A stretch of 64,000 bases of DNA from Seriola aureovittata (taxonomy: Eukaryota; Chordata; Actinopteri; Carangiformes; Carangidae): assembly GCF_021018895.1 (NCBI RefSeq), contig NC_079364.1, forward strand, positions 30,288,201 to 30,352,200, read 5' to 3'. Below, piece after piece: positions 1-12,796 of the stretch. Positions within the stretch are counted from its first letter, which is position 1; every line of letters begins with the position of its first letter. The position numbers were made by a program, and so were the translations under genes. The notes under the pieces were generated by a model that saw only the letters and a program-made list of their open reading frames with translations, searched no databases and was not told the DNA's origin.

Positions 1-834
1 GATTGGGGCTGACGGACGGACGGGGGCCCTGGGTTTTGAAGTCTGTAACAGACAGCGGTGGCTTTGATAGCCCCCGCTCCTCTTGCACTAGATCACCAAA
101 GACACCAGGCGAAAAGAGAGGAGAAAGAGGAGGAGGGGGGGGGGTTACGGAGAGGAGGGTGCAAAAGAAAGCGAGACCGAGCGGGGAACAAAAGCATCTG
201 TAGAGTGGTCAGGGCTGGCGGCGGCAGCAGCAGCAGCCGTCAGAGGCTTTTTGAAGTTTACACATGGCCCTCCCCTCCATTTCTCTCCCTCTTTCCTCCC
301 GTTCCACTACTTCCTTCCTTCCCTGAAAGCCTTCTGCTTCCCTTGTCCTCGCATGCCATGCTCTTGCTTTCTTCTGGCCTTCCCCTCTCTTTTTCTTACC
401 CCTTCGCTCATACCCCAGGTCCACATGCTAGATGGTGCGACTCAAGCAAATGGCAGCTCAGTTTGTCTACCCTGCTCCCGTCCCCTGGAGATTCTCAAAA
501 CCCATGTCATTGCAATCATTAACCATCATCAGTTTGGTTCAAAGTGTTTCCCTCTGAGTATAAAGAGCAAGGCAAAGCTCCTGACTAACATCTGTAACCC
601 TGCTGCAAACCCACAAATCAACACAAGTCATCAATCAACGCAAATATAACAGTCCTCCAACCTAAACGACCGTATATGTCATTTCTCCCCACCTTCTGGA
701 GCATTGTTTTGGATTAGCGCTCCTACAGCAGCGCGTGATCAACATGCTACATGTAAACTGATAAAAAACACTGTTGGAAATGAGATAACTCTTTTATGAT
801 GTGATTATTCTGTGGTAAAGATTTGGTTGGTTAA

Positions 835-1115
835 GTCACAAAAACAACTTGGGTAGATATAGGGGAAGATCATAGTTTGGGTCAAAGTAAGTGGATTCTT
901 CGTTAAGGTTAGAGAACCTTTGATGTCGTGGTTACAGTAATAAACAAGTCATTGGTCATGGTTCAAAGAAAACAGAGTAGTGATCTCCCATGTCAAAGAC
1001 AAAATGTCTTGTTGAAGACCTCCTCCCTTTCCGGACTTTGTCAGTATAAAACAATGTGAAATCTCTGCCTCCTTTGCTCCTGTCATAATCAATACGACCA
1101 CTAGAGGGCTTCGTC
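835..1115 (-). repeat. Dispersed repeat, copy 1 (minus orientation)
   Basis: The reverse complement aligns, with many substitutions and small indels, to the plus strand at about 41755-42050. Shared landmarks in the same order are a CCTCTAGTGG word followed by ATTATGAC, then TGTTTATTA and TTGTAACC-like words, then TTCTAACCT, then TTGACCC followed by AAAC and GATCTT. This is an old interspersed repeat of unknown class; I see no terminal repeats. Confidence 0.6.
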
Positions 1116-1631
1116 ACTTGGATGTCAGCATGTTTTGGGTCATTTGGTGAAAAGACTGACGCTGACACACGACTGCTAGCCGTTGCTTAGCAATAACGTA
1201 ACTATTGGCCGTAGGAGCAAAGGTAGAACAAGCATTCTGTTGTTACATGGCCTGAAAATCCTCACCATGAGTGGTTGGCTCAACAAAGTATGTAACTTAG
1301 ACCCAGGAGAACACAGCTCATTTCCCATTTCCTACCACACAACTTTTTCCTTTTTTTTTTAAAAAGCCATGTTTGTGGCTGTGTTACTTAACCATGATGA
1401 TGAAGGTTACCTTACACCTTACACTTTCTTTTAACCCATTATACAACCTCAAACCGCTTTAGAAGGCATTGACAAATGATGTCATCTGATGCCACGGTGC
1501 AGATGAAAAAAAAAAAAACTATTATGGGTCCTGTTATGCAGGACCTTTAAAAAGGAGGGCCTGCTGGCTGAAACGCTGCGCTAAGAGCAGCACAAGCGTC
1601 AAGAGTCACCAAACTCACTCAGTAATGTCAA

Positions 1632-1766
1632 CCATCCATCCATCCATTATCTATATCTGCTTATCCTTGAGGGTCAAGGGAGGGCCGGAGCTCTCTCAGC
1701 TAACACTGGGCCACCTCGCCAGCCAATCACAGGCATGACGTACAGACACAGACGACCATTCGGTCT
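1632..1766 (+). mobile_element. LINE 3'-tail fragment (RTE/Rex-like, degraded)
   Basis: A run of CCATCCATC is followed by ATTATCTATA and CTGCTTATCC, then GGGTCAAGGG, GGAGCTCTCTCAGCTAACA and a CGCCAGCCAATCACAGG block. This order is the common 3' tail of teleost non-LTR elements and SINEs that borrow it. There is an internal deletion compared with the usual form. The family name is from memory, so the class is more reliable than the clade. Confidence 0.6.
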
Positions 1767-3111
1767 GGCTTTAAAGCAACTTCAGGGGACAGAAAAAAGG
1801 GGGGAAAAAAAGGGCACTCAGTTTACACCCAATTTTAAATAAAAAAAAAAAAGTGAGTGAACTTTTTCCCCATTTGTTCTCCACTCTGTACATTACAGTG
1901 TGTACAGTGATACTAGTTGACACCCAACAGATGGCTTTTGTCAGGCATGGAGAGCAAGAGTTAACCCAATCCTCTGCTTACCCTCCCTCCATCCCTCTCT
2001 TCTCTTTAAATGTCTCCCATATAAACAGATTTTGTTGCTGCTTAAAGTGGGCTCAAAATTAAAGCGTATCGTTTTACACACATATTGCATGCATATTACG
2101 GAGCCCCAGCTGGTGGCGGGCTGCTCTTAAGAGCCATATGATTAAGTTAGAGGTTGGGGTATCCGATAAGATTTGAGCTCTCTGCCTCTCTCGCTATCTC
2201 GCTGCCTATTTTACTGCAAACTTATTAAATGGAGGAAACGACATTATTTTTTTTCTGAGTGTATGTGTAATTATTGTCACACACCTGTGACTCCCTGCCA
2301 TCCACGACAGGGAAGAAGAGAAGGGAAGGAGGGATGATGAGGAGGGGGGAGGCGGAACGAGGAGAAATGTCGTTGGAAGCAGCGGGAGTCCTCGTTTCAG
2401 AAAAAAGGGAGGAGGATAAAGAGGAGAGGAAAAACAAGAGAGCTTGTTAATCAGGCACTTTCTGTCACTGGCTGAACACTGATATCCTAATGATTCACAC
2501 CGAGATAGTGACATCATAAGGGAACGTGATGGAGAGATGTAGAGAGAGGGAGAGAAAGGAAACAAGAAAAGTGGTTGCAAATGAGGGGGGGGGAGGAGAT
2601 GACAGCCCCCCCCCAAAAAAAAAAAAAAATGGACAACTAGGTTTGCACAGACAAGATGACAGAAAGCACGAAATATCAAAAAAAAAAAAAAAAAAAAAAA
2701 AAGACATAAACTGGGAAATGTCCCTCTGAATCTGTCATTACATTCCTCACAAACAGGCGCTTGTTTAATTTGAACAGAATGTTTCTCAAGGAACGCTGTT
2801 GTGAAAGTTTTCCAGCCAAGTTTCAATCCGTAATTTTTTTCTCTCTCCCTCTCTCTCTTTTGCCGTTTCCCTCGGCAGACCACCCCGTCGAAGGCAACAA
2901 CATGTGATCCGATCCTCAGAAGACAAAGGAAATTACCTATTAAGTGGGAGAGATGATCTTCCTTTAGGCGCGCTCCAAAAAAGTGACTCACGATGTTGTA
3001 ATTGTTTACCTTTGACTCGGCCCATAAGTCTCTCCTCCCATCTCTCTCTCTCTGTTCGGGGTTGTAACATAATATTTTTGCGGTGCTGCTTTCAGAAGCT
3101 CTCACTCTACT

Positions 3112-3148
<37 letters not shown>

Positions 3149-4101
3149 TCTAACAGGACAGATGTCATCGCCCCAAACAGTCTGAGTCATTGTACGCCTC
3201 CACACCCCTGAGTAACCCAAGGACATCAGGGAAGAGAGGACTGTAATTTTACATTTTAGACGTTTCACTGATGCTCTTAGTCATGGCAACTTGAGGCTTC
3301 GGTGTCTTGCTCAAGGACACGCGGACGAGGACCAGTAATGTAATGAAATAAATCAAAAGGAAGGGCTGCGTGTGTGTGTGACCTGCGGTTATTATTCATC
3401 ATAAGGGAAAATACAGCTGTGAAAGGAGAAATAATAATTTCAGATAAAAATATTCTAACAAACATCACTATAAGGCTGTATTGATTTCACTAAGGAAGAT
3501 TTATTTCCGTCTAAACAGGTGATAAACTGTATTCTGTGAACTCTCCTCCCGACTTAAACTCATGAACCGGTGACTCCTTGTAATAAGTTGTTCAACAAGT
3601 CCGGTAGATATTCAGGGACTTGTTTTATTGATGTTCAGAGTCAGATGGGGCGAGTTCGGCAGGACTCAAAAAGGTTGTTTGTCTGTAACCGACGTTTTCC
3701 TCCAGATCGAGCAGATCTGAGAGGAAGAAAGAAAGAAAGAAAAAAAGAAAGTGCTGGAAATAGCATTGCTAAGGCAAGTGGGCTGCATGGGCTTTTTTTG
3801 GGTGTAATGTTTTAATAGAAAGCAGATGGTTCCAGATGCAGAGCTGAACACCGGTGATGACACATCTTTAATATTTTAGAGTGGTCTTTGCTGTAAATGT
3901 TGCAGCAGCTGTTTCCCAACGCTGTAAATCTACAGTGTTTTTTAATTCTTTTTTTGTGTGTGTGTGTGTGTATGTGTGTGAGTGTGTGTGTATTTGTGAG
4001 TGTGGGACTGACAGCTATTGGGTTTACTGTAAATTACAGAAATGAATATGGAAAAGTGATGAAAAGGCAGCGAAAGGGGAGGAGGCTGTGAATGTGTGTG
4101 A

Positions 4102-4103
<2 letters not shown>

Positions 4104-4154
<51 letters not shown>
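4104..4154 (+). repeat. (TG)n microsatellite
   Basis: A pure TG tract of about 51 bp; a shorter imperfect TG tract precedes it at 3954-3995. Confidence 0.93.
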
Positions 4155-4158
<4 letters not shown>

Positions 4159-4683
4159 CACCCCGACTGTTTGCCGCTGAATCAATTCCTCTCCATTCTA
4201 AACCCCGCTGATTATTCTCTTATTTTAGTTTGCTAGAGGCGGCTCACACACTGTTGCCCTGCGAGTATAGGAACTGATATTCAAATGTAAAGTGATACTA
4301 AAATAATGAGATGGAGGGAGAGGAAGAGCAAGAGAAAGGTTGATGGAGGAAGAAGGGAAGGCAGGGGAAGATAAATATATATTTGTATTGTGTTTGCGTT
4401 GCGGCCGTCGGTTTTAGTTTTAATGTCAGCGGCGAGGAGAGAGGGGTTTTCGCCGATGCTTCTGAGTCGAGGTGATTGTCATCAATTCGCGTCTTGGCAT
4501 TTAAACCACCCTCTTCAAATATGAGTATTTGAAATGCAAATACAGCGGCGTATGCCCAGACAAATTAAAAGACACACACAGGAGTGAGGAAAAAAAAAAA
4601 GAAAAAGAAACGCTTTTGAAGATATAACTTTTTACTGCTTTTTATCATCGGAGTTTGCATTGTCAAACCTTCTCTTTCTGTTT

Positions 4684-4718
<35 letters not shown>

Positions 4719-5341
4719 CAAAGATAATGTGGCTCACAGCAAAAATGGCATACCACCTGCTTATATATTTATTTGTCGTTATGTTCACCCGGCAGAGGGA
4801 AAGAGAGAAGAAGACAGAGAGGAGAGGTGCTGTTTTTATCTCGCCCTTGGCTTTACTGTTTGTGCCTCGCCGAGTGTGTTCGATTAGTTGCTTTTTTTCT
4901 CTTTTTTTTTTTTAACCACAAGACACAGTGAGAAAATATGATTCACATTTTTCCCCCCTCTCTCCATCTCTCTGACACTACAGTTATTTAAACATCAATA
5001 GCCATGCGTCTTCTTTAGCACACATTCTTTCTCATATTGATATTTGTATATGATCATTACTTTTGGCCCTGCACGCTTTGTTATACTGCGTCAGCTTCAA
5101 TAGGTGTAAGATCCAATACTGCAACCTCTGCATTCAAGCAACCCCCCACCCACCCACCCCTCCCCAAATTAAAAAAAAAAAAAAACCAATAGAATAGTTT
5201 GACTTACTTTATTGTGTAAGAGAATCTACTATAGGAACACAGTAGATAGGTTCGACAAACCTAAAGGGGCCTGCAGCTGCATCAGATTCAGGTAGCTTCC
5301 TGCGTTTTTTTTGTTGTAAACTTTTAATACTTGATGGGAAT

Positions 5342-5364
5342 GAGCAGACAACCCCCCCCCCCCA

Positions 5365-5405
<41 letters not shown>

Positions 5406-5430
5406 ACCCACCCCCTCCATCTCCCCTCCC
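5342..5430 (+). repeat. C-run and (CA)n simple repeat
   Basis: A poly-C run (about 5352-5363) is followed by a CA tract (5370-5403) and then CCCA/CCCT-rich sequence. Confidence 0.9.
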
Positions 5431-6153
5431 CCCTCCCCCAAAAAAAGCACTGCATTGTGTTCAAGTTAAGAGCCTGGAAGAAAGACGTGTTCTTCTAAAA
5501 CTTCAGGTAAGCTGACGGCACTCTTTCACAAAGAGGAGAGGAAAAAAAAAAAAAAGGGAAGAGTTGTGCCTGCTGCCTCCCCCCTGATAAAGTTGCAGAG
5601 TATTTGTTTTTCTTAACAAGGCGAGCTTTATTTATTTATTTATTTACTTTATTTTATTTGTCAGATGATGAGGAAGTGGAGGAGGTGGAAGAAGAAGGGT
5701 GAGTGTGTGTGTGTGTGTGTGTGTGTTCGGTGTTGGACGGATGGCGCTGATCAGGGGGATGGATTCATTTGCAAAGGAGGAGAACCTCTCCCAACAAACA
5801 CAACTCAATCTTTTAAACGGTTTTAGACGAATGACGTTTACAGTATATAAGGGGTCGGATCATAAAATGTATCAGTTTATCAACGAGTGAGGAGAATTCG
5901 GAAGAAGCACGTACGAGCACGGGTGTGAGGAAGAGGAGGAGGGGTGGGATGATGAGGGGGTGGTGGGGGATGACTACCTGCAGAGAGCCAGCGTCCAAAT
6001 GAGAACATGATAACAACATCAGAGAGCGAGGAGAGGGACTGTCTGCGAGATGACAACGGTATTAGACAGAAGTCAGATAATTAAGAAACGCACTTAGTGT
6101 TTTGTCAAAAGTGGCCGTCACTGCTGGTGATGGAGTTTTAGCTCCATGTGTGC

Positions 6154-6155
<2 letters not shown>

Positions 6156-6201
<46 letters not shown>
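6156..6201 (+). repeat. (TG)n microsatellite followed by T-run
   Basis: A TG tract of about 46 bp, followed at about 6214-6234 by poly-T and then A-rich purine sequence to 6310. Confidence 0.93.
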
Positions 6202-6208
<7 letters not shown>

Positions 6209-8286
6209 CGACTGTTTTTTTTTTTTTTTTTTTTCTGCAGATAATGAGCCCGGAAAAAAAAAAAAAAGAAAAGAAAGAAAAAGATGAAGGGAAGAAGAAG
6301 AAGAAGAAAAAATAAACAGTGAGAAAATTAATCAAATAATTAAAATGAAAAGTTGTGTTCTGTCCACACAAAGACGCCAAGTTCTTTTGGGCATTTGTGA
6401 TGTAGCTGTCCAGTCAGGGAAAATGAGACACATCTTGGATAGGAAGCAAACAAGAGGGGTGGCAGTGGATGGGAGCGAGGAATGGATGGATGGAAGGGAG
6501 TTGGGGTGGAGGGAGGGAGTTGGGGGAGGGAGGGAGTTGGGGGAGGGAGGGTGGGCCACAGAAATAAACCCAACTCCCATCTGATGAGCAGCTTGTCCAT
6601 AATACTGAATCCCAATCTCTTGCCAAGTCTGCTTCCTGATACAGAAACACGATAAGTGCAGATTTTTTTTTTTTTCCCTCTCTTCTTCTCGTTCACCCTT
6701 CCTCCCCACACGTCGTTTTGCTTTTGGCCTGGAAGCACTTCTAGCCGCCACCACGGATAATCAGGTGGCTGTTTTTTTTTGTTTTTTTTTCTGTCGTTTT
6801 GCCCCCCCACGACGTGATAATCAAATTAAAGAAGTGGAGAAGAAGAAAAAGAAGAAAAAGAAAACAAACAAACAAAAAAAAAAAAAAAAAATTAGATGTG
6901 TTCATTCATCTCTTCATGCGGCCAACAACTACAGGACAGATGATGTGGCCATCTTGAGATCGTTTGTCATCTGTCGGGCAGCGGTGACCTTGCAACGAAC
7001 GCCGACCATCGCACTGATATCATCTTTTTGAAAAAAGAAAAGAGAGAGAGAGAGATACAAAGAGATAGAGGGAGACAGAAAGAGAGAGGGGCTGTTGTTT
7101 TTGGTAATAAAGACAACATTTATGCCTTCCATTCGCGCTGCCAGTTAAAAGAGGCACAAACATGGAAATCCATTATGGAACGCTTCTTAAAAGTGTGACC
7201 AATCCTTGTTCAGTCAATTAGAGTCTGGAGACTGAGAATATGATGTTTGTCTGTTTAGCCCCCGACGCATACAGATCAGCCTGGATTTGATGATGGAAAG
7301 AGAGATTTTTTTTTTCCTTTTTTTTTTTTCACAGAGATAGATTGAGGGAGAAAAAGGAAAACAGAGAGAAATGGATGGAGGGGCAGCGCAGCCAAGCTCT
7401 GCTTATCTCTTTTCTTCTCCTCTGCTTTTCCTGCTATTTTTTCCTCCTTCCCCTCCCATATACAAAAGCATTAATGTGCGCAGCTATGTGCTTTGCCATT
7501 GTTCTGTGTTTAAAAGCTTAAAAAGGGACGTTGTTTGTGTAACTGGCAGAGTTAGCAGTGCGCGGCCGTGTCCAAAAAAGCCCCGTACTTAAAGTTGCTC
7601 GGCGAAAAAAAATAGGCCGCATAAAAGGGAGTGAAAGAAAAGCAGTTAATAAGAGTGGTTACCCCAGAATGAGCGGGGATGAGGTTTCACATTAAAAAGA
7701 TTTATCTTAAAGTATGGTGCTAATCCCTCCAGTTTTAATCCCACACACACGCACACACACATACACACACGCGCGCACACTCTCACACACACACCCTCTC
7801 CTCACGGCACCCTTTTCATTCCTACCGAGACATAATAAAAAACTATAAACCATAAACTTCTTACAATTTCTGGAAACTGGCAAATGCAGGGCGCCCTGAT
7901 TTTACAAGGATTCCTGGCCAGTGAATCACGGAGCTCGGAGGACTCATCTCTCTCACAGCAGATTATTAAACGAAAGAGGAAGCCATGGGGTACGGCGGAG
8001 GGCAACAAGGACAAAGGGAAAGAAGAGAAAGAGAAGAGAAGGAGAGGAGAGCATGTTTGCTATGACCTATTTGATGATTATCGTGATGGCAGAGGTTGTG
8101 GTGATAGGTGGCGGAGGGGTGTTGTCATGCTCTCTGTCACACTCGGCTGTGTCATACAAGCTGGATGGATGCCTCTGTCCACTGCAAGCTGCTAGAACGA
8201 GGAAGCATATGGGTGTATGAGAACCTCAGCCCACTTCATGAATATTTGATTCATATTTCCTGTGTGTGTATGTGCGTATGTGTGCG

Positions 8287-8319
<33 letters not shown>

Positions 8320-8828
8320 AATAAATGGAGAGAATGGGAGGAAGGATATTTTTTCGCTCTCTCTCTCTCTCTCTCTTTCACTTGTCATTGCAAAAACTCA
8401 CAAGGCTTACTTTGTGGCATTCTAATCATAATTGCCAATCCTGAATACAAATCTCTCAGCGCTAAACACATTGAGTGAAATTGAAATGACAAAACGAAGC
8501 TCATATAACACTGTAATCAAAGATACATTCAGGAGGGGGGGTTGGGGGTTGGGGGGGTGGGATAAAGATGAAGAAAGAAAAAGAAAAAAAAAAAAAAAAA
8601 AAGTTGAGAGTGTTCTTCCGCAACCAGTAAGAGATGAGGATCAGGGGCCAGTTATTAGCTCGGCCGGGAAACAAAGAGCCCCAGTGTTGGAGGGCAGCTT
8701 AACGCTGAACCAGTTACTGTACCTTTCAAAACTAATATGTAACCATATCTGTTTTAAAAGGACGATTCATATTACTGTGAATGCACGACAAAAGTTGTTC
8801 CCATCCCTGAGACCCAGGAAACTGGAAT

Positions 8829-8830
<2 letters not shown>

Positions 8831-8888
<58 letters not shown>
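8831..8888 (+). repeat. (CA)n microsatellite
   Basis: A pure CA tract of about 58 bp. Confidence 0.95.
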
Positions 8889-8895
<7 letters not shown>

Positions 8896-9207
8896 ATTCA
8901 ATTGCAGGCCTGGCCTTTTCTGGAAAGCATCCAATTCAAAAAGATGGCAGCATTACATTTTTTGCAGTGATGTAAAACATCTTCAGTTTTTTTTTTTTTT
9001 TGACAGGACAATGGTGCTTATTGTGCTTTATTGTTACTGTGGCAACTCCAAAGGTCAGCGTGGGTGTGGCCCGGGCAGACAAGGGCGGCACTGAATGAAA
9101 ATTGGGTTATATGTGATCAACTAAGTTATTAATCAGATTAAAATGGATTCCCTCTGCCTGCTGTTTAACTAGGCAGGAGGAAGGAAAAAAAAAGGGGAAT
9201 GAAATAA

Positions 9208-9242
<35 letters not shown>

Positions 9243-9280
9243 GGAAAGAGAGACAGAACAATAGGCCAGTGTTTACTCAT

Positions 9281-9570
9281 GCAAGAGCAAAGAAAGTCAT
9301 TGTTTCAGGGGCTGAAGTCACTGTCGCTAGATGAGTTTCGATAAGGACCAGCTCCGCGAAACATGTAACCAGTTTGTCTGAGAGCATGTGCCCTTGCCAT
9401 GGATGCCCCCTAGCTTCATCCAGGTAACCTCTCTAATCCTGATTAAATCACTGTAATTAGAACAAGCGGTGTTCCTCCACCCCCGTATTTCCCTAATAAA
9501 ACAATGCAAGCAGTTTAAATCCGGTCGCTGGGATTTGCAACGCAACAATGCAGTTTATATCCATCTCTGC
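9281..9570. promoter_or_regulatory. Candidate regulatory block (3' flank)
   Basis: Repeat-free island between a GA microsatellite and CT-rich sequence. It has CTAATCCTGATTAAATCAC, GTAATTAGAAC and two AACAATGCA words in about 130 bp, a cluster of homeodomain and SOX-type sites. Confidence 0.28.
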
Positions 9571-10172
9571 CGAGGAATTAAGTGTATTTTCTAACTGGTA
9601 ATGTTATAATGTTGCCGGCTTATTTGTCTCGATGCTCGCTATTCTTATTCTTATTCCCCCTGCGGTTTGTGTTCTCTCTCTCTCTCCCTCTCGCTCTCTC
9701 TCTTTTTTTTTTTTATTTTCCCGAGCGCAACTTTGTTTATCTGAGTCTTATTTATTTGTTTCTCTGCGCTTTTTTGATGTTTAAATCAAACATGTTTTTA
9801 GCGAGTGGTCGGGATCATCCTTCACTACAGGAAATAATGCAAGTTATTTGTCCTTAATTGCCACAGAGCTTTTCAAACACGCCAACTCGCTGCCTATGTG
9901 TCTATACCTGTGTATGTTTTTTTTGTTTTTATTAGTATCACTGCATGCATCCATTGATGTGGAATAACAGAGGAAATAAAAGTTGACATAGTTTTCTTTT
10001 TTTTTTTTTTTCTTCTCCCCACAACCCCCAGTTTCCCTCTCCCTCTGCCTCGCTCTCTGTTGTTTTTTATATATCTGTGTTCTTCCTTGAAGTTGCTGCG
10101 GCATTGTCTCATTATGTGTCGACTAGCTGTGTAAGTGTAGTTATTATGCCTGCGTGTCTTTGCCTGCCGGTA

Positions 10173-10203
<31 letters not shown>

Positions 10204-10970
10204 CATCTCTCTCTCTCTGTTGTCTCTCTCTGTCTCTCCCTCGGAGAATGAGGAGCTTTATGAGTACAACTCCTCTGAGGCGTCCTCTTCACATCTCCAG
10301 GGCGCCTGGGGAAGGGAACGTTGCATTCTTAAGAGGAGCAACTCAAACTGAACAAAGTCTACAGGAGTCAGGGAAGAAAAGAAACAAACAGCAAACTAAC
10401 GAGATGGGAAGCAGAGATCATGTCAAATATATTGGGTTGGAAAGGCCAATTCATAACCTATTGTTTCATGTTTTGCAATATTGAATACGACGCACGCTAA
10501 CGTGACTATAAGTGCACGGGGGGGGAGGGTATGCAGACTTGCATATATATTTAAAAGCACTTGCAAACATACACACACACACACACATATATATATAGCG
10601 TATGAGCGTGGTCTCCAGCTCCCTGTAACCTCCGAGCTCCCACGCTGTCTTCACTCCTGCTTCTACAGTAATGAATAGAATAATTGTCATGTAACTTTGC
10701 AATCATCCCGCATTCGTCTCCATTTCCTTATCAAGGGCAACTTGATACTGCCCTTCATTCACTGTACTTCACTTCCAGGAAACGTGATGTGGCCAATATC
10801 AACGGTGTTATTAGTGAAGATGGCTGAGAGAGGATCACGGGAAGAATATGAAGCCTTTTTCAAAAAGGGGCCTTTCAGCAGGCGCAGCAGTTGATATCTG
10901 GGGAATTAGCGAGGGGAAAATATTTTTAGAGCTATCACATCTGCCGAGGAGAAAAGAGAAGCAGAGAGGG

Positions 10971-11039
<69 letters not shown>
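10971..11039 (+). repeat. (GA)n microsatellite
   Basis: A GA array of about 69 bp with single-base interruptions; a smaller one lies at 9212-9239 and another at 4686-4717. Confidence 0.94.
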
Positions 11040-11042
<3 letters not shown>

Positions 11043-12744
11043 GCAACAGGTACCTTCCTCAGGGCTTTTTGACAGCAGCTATTACACTTAATTGCTCTTT
11101 GAAAACTACACTATTTGCACTTTTGGGTGACAAGGTGATAATTCACCTCTGCACAAGTTAAAGTGGTAATATTGTTGCACATGTGAAACGGCGGCTCGCT
11201 TTCACCAAGCCTTCAGAGCTGTCATCTCTCGGCGCAGCGGAAGGCGCACAGTGAGAGCTGGGTATCACCAACAGTCGTCCTCTTCTTCTTCTTCTCAGTC
11301 GGAGACAGGCCTCCAGACGGCTTAATCACTGGAGAAGCCCCGTGCCCTCCAGCAACAAGGAGGAAAAAAAAGAAAAACCCGAGTGCGAGAAATAAAGAAA
11401 AAGGGAGGATCCCAGAGTGTGGGAAAGTGAAAACGCAGAGATCTGAGGAGGAGGAAGGAGAGGAGAGCTGCTGGACTCGCTTTGGTCTGAGCGGAAAGAC
11501 ATCAGTGGTTGAGCTTCAATGCACAAGTCAGTCAGATATTGGTCAAACTCTGGTTGAAGTTTTAATTAGGTTAAGCTGTTTACAAGAACCTTTGCAAACC
11601 TACAATTGAATCTGCTATGAATATACGACTGAGCAGACTGAGGCAGTGACACGACCACGAGGCTCCGACACCGACTCTGATCATGAGGGGCGTTTTGCAA
11701 GACAGCCAGAATTTCTGAAGAGATCATTTAGTCTTATTACAACTGAGGTCTCATTTTTTGAAATCTGGGATAATTTCTAAAAAAAGAAGTGAAACGGCAC
11801 AGCCTGCACATTAATGCGAGAGGAACTAGAATTACGGCCTTGCAGTTGTACCCCTCCGCCAACCTGTTAAGTGAAGGAATTTAATAAAAAGGTATTGCGT
11901 GTATTTTGTCAAAATTAGTGCATGAATTTTTTCAAAAAATGTAATTATGTTTCGGGAGGTCACTGTGACCTCTGGCCACGGCTGTAGGCGTCGCAGAGGC
12001 AAAATGAAATGCAGCGTTGACCAGTTCAGCACACGCAGGAGTTTTGCGGCGACAGCTTTACTTGATCTGGTATGACCAATTCGCTGACGATAGCTGCTAG
12101 CAAACCTTCGACAGATATCGTTGTCAGTTTGCTGATTTAATGATTTTTCTCACTTTTTTAGCTTCTTGTAAACATGTTGTCACTTGTGGCCTCGAATGTT
12201 GGCTGCTCGGCAAAAGTCACACATGCTCGCTTTAAATAGACCTCCACTTTAGCCAAAGGTTCTTGGCACACTGTGAAATGATTACCCAGAATGCCTGTTG
12301 TTTGCAAGGATGCAAAGCATGTATACATACAGTGCTGTATATCCTCATTCCTGTTAATGTAGAGCTGTATTGTAGAAGTGTCTACATTGAACTCTGTCTT
12401 GTAGATTAGATCGTACACACCACCTGCTCCCCCCTGGGATTCTCAGGTGTCACCCTCCTGAACTTTCTGACCTACTTTTAAATGTACAGAATAATTACAG
12501 CGACGCAGGTAAACACAGGGGTGTCTGGGAGCAATAAATATCCCGGCCCTTTTCCACCTGTCAAAGCATTTTGTGCGAGTGCTTATAGGTGTGTGTGTTT
12601 GTGTGTGTGTGTGTGTGTGTGTTAGAGACAAGCAGCAACTGAATTCATGGTAATTAACCACCTGATGAGGACAGTATTATTGGCAATTACCACTTTCTGC
12701 ATTATCACAACTTTTAGATGCGTGTGCGTTTGTGTGTCTGTCTC

Positions 12745-12789
<45 letters not shown>
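12745..12789 (+). repeat. (TG)n(AG)n compound microsatellite
   Basis: A TG tract to 12764 changes directly to AG to 12789. The same TG-then-AG switch occurs at 8280-8319, 39835-39886 and 61883-61957. Confidence 0.92.

Positions 12790-12796
<7 letters not shown>

Larger units (their letters stand above)
1800..9280. other. 3' flank: simple-repeat-rich non-coding DNA
   Basis: Alternating purine and pyrimidine tracts, A/T runs, and TG, CA and GA microsatellites (3116-3142, 3954-3995, 4104-4154, 4686-4717, 5342-5430, 5704-5727, 6156-6201, 8831-8888, 9212-9239) separated by unique sequence. The G-rich GGGAGTTGGGGGAGG repeats at 6497-6552 are a small minisatellite. No gene is visible. Confidence 0.7.

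Noticed and set aside
2206..3168. A 320-codon minus-strand open frame
   Set aside because: It is made of Arg/Glu, poly-Phe and Pro/Ser runs from purine and pyrimidine tracts, without any domain; it is a composition artefact.
4104..4154. Possible CRISPR-like or satellite array
   Set aside because: The repeats are plain dinucleotide microsatellites without spacers; a CRISPR array is not expected in an animal genome.
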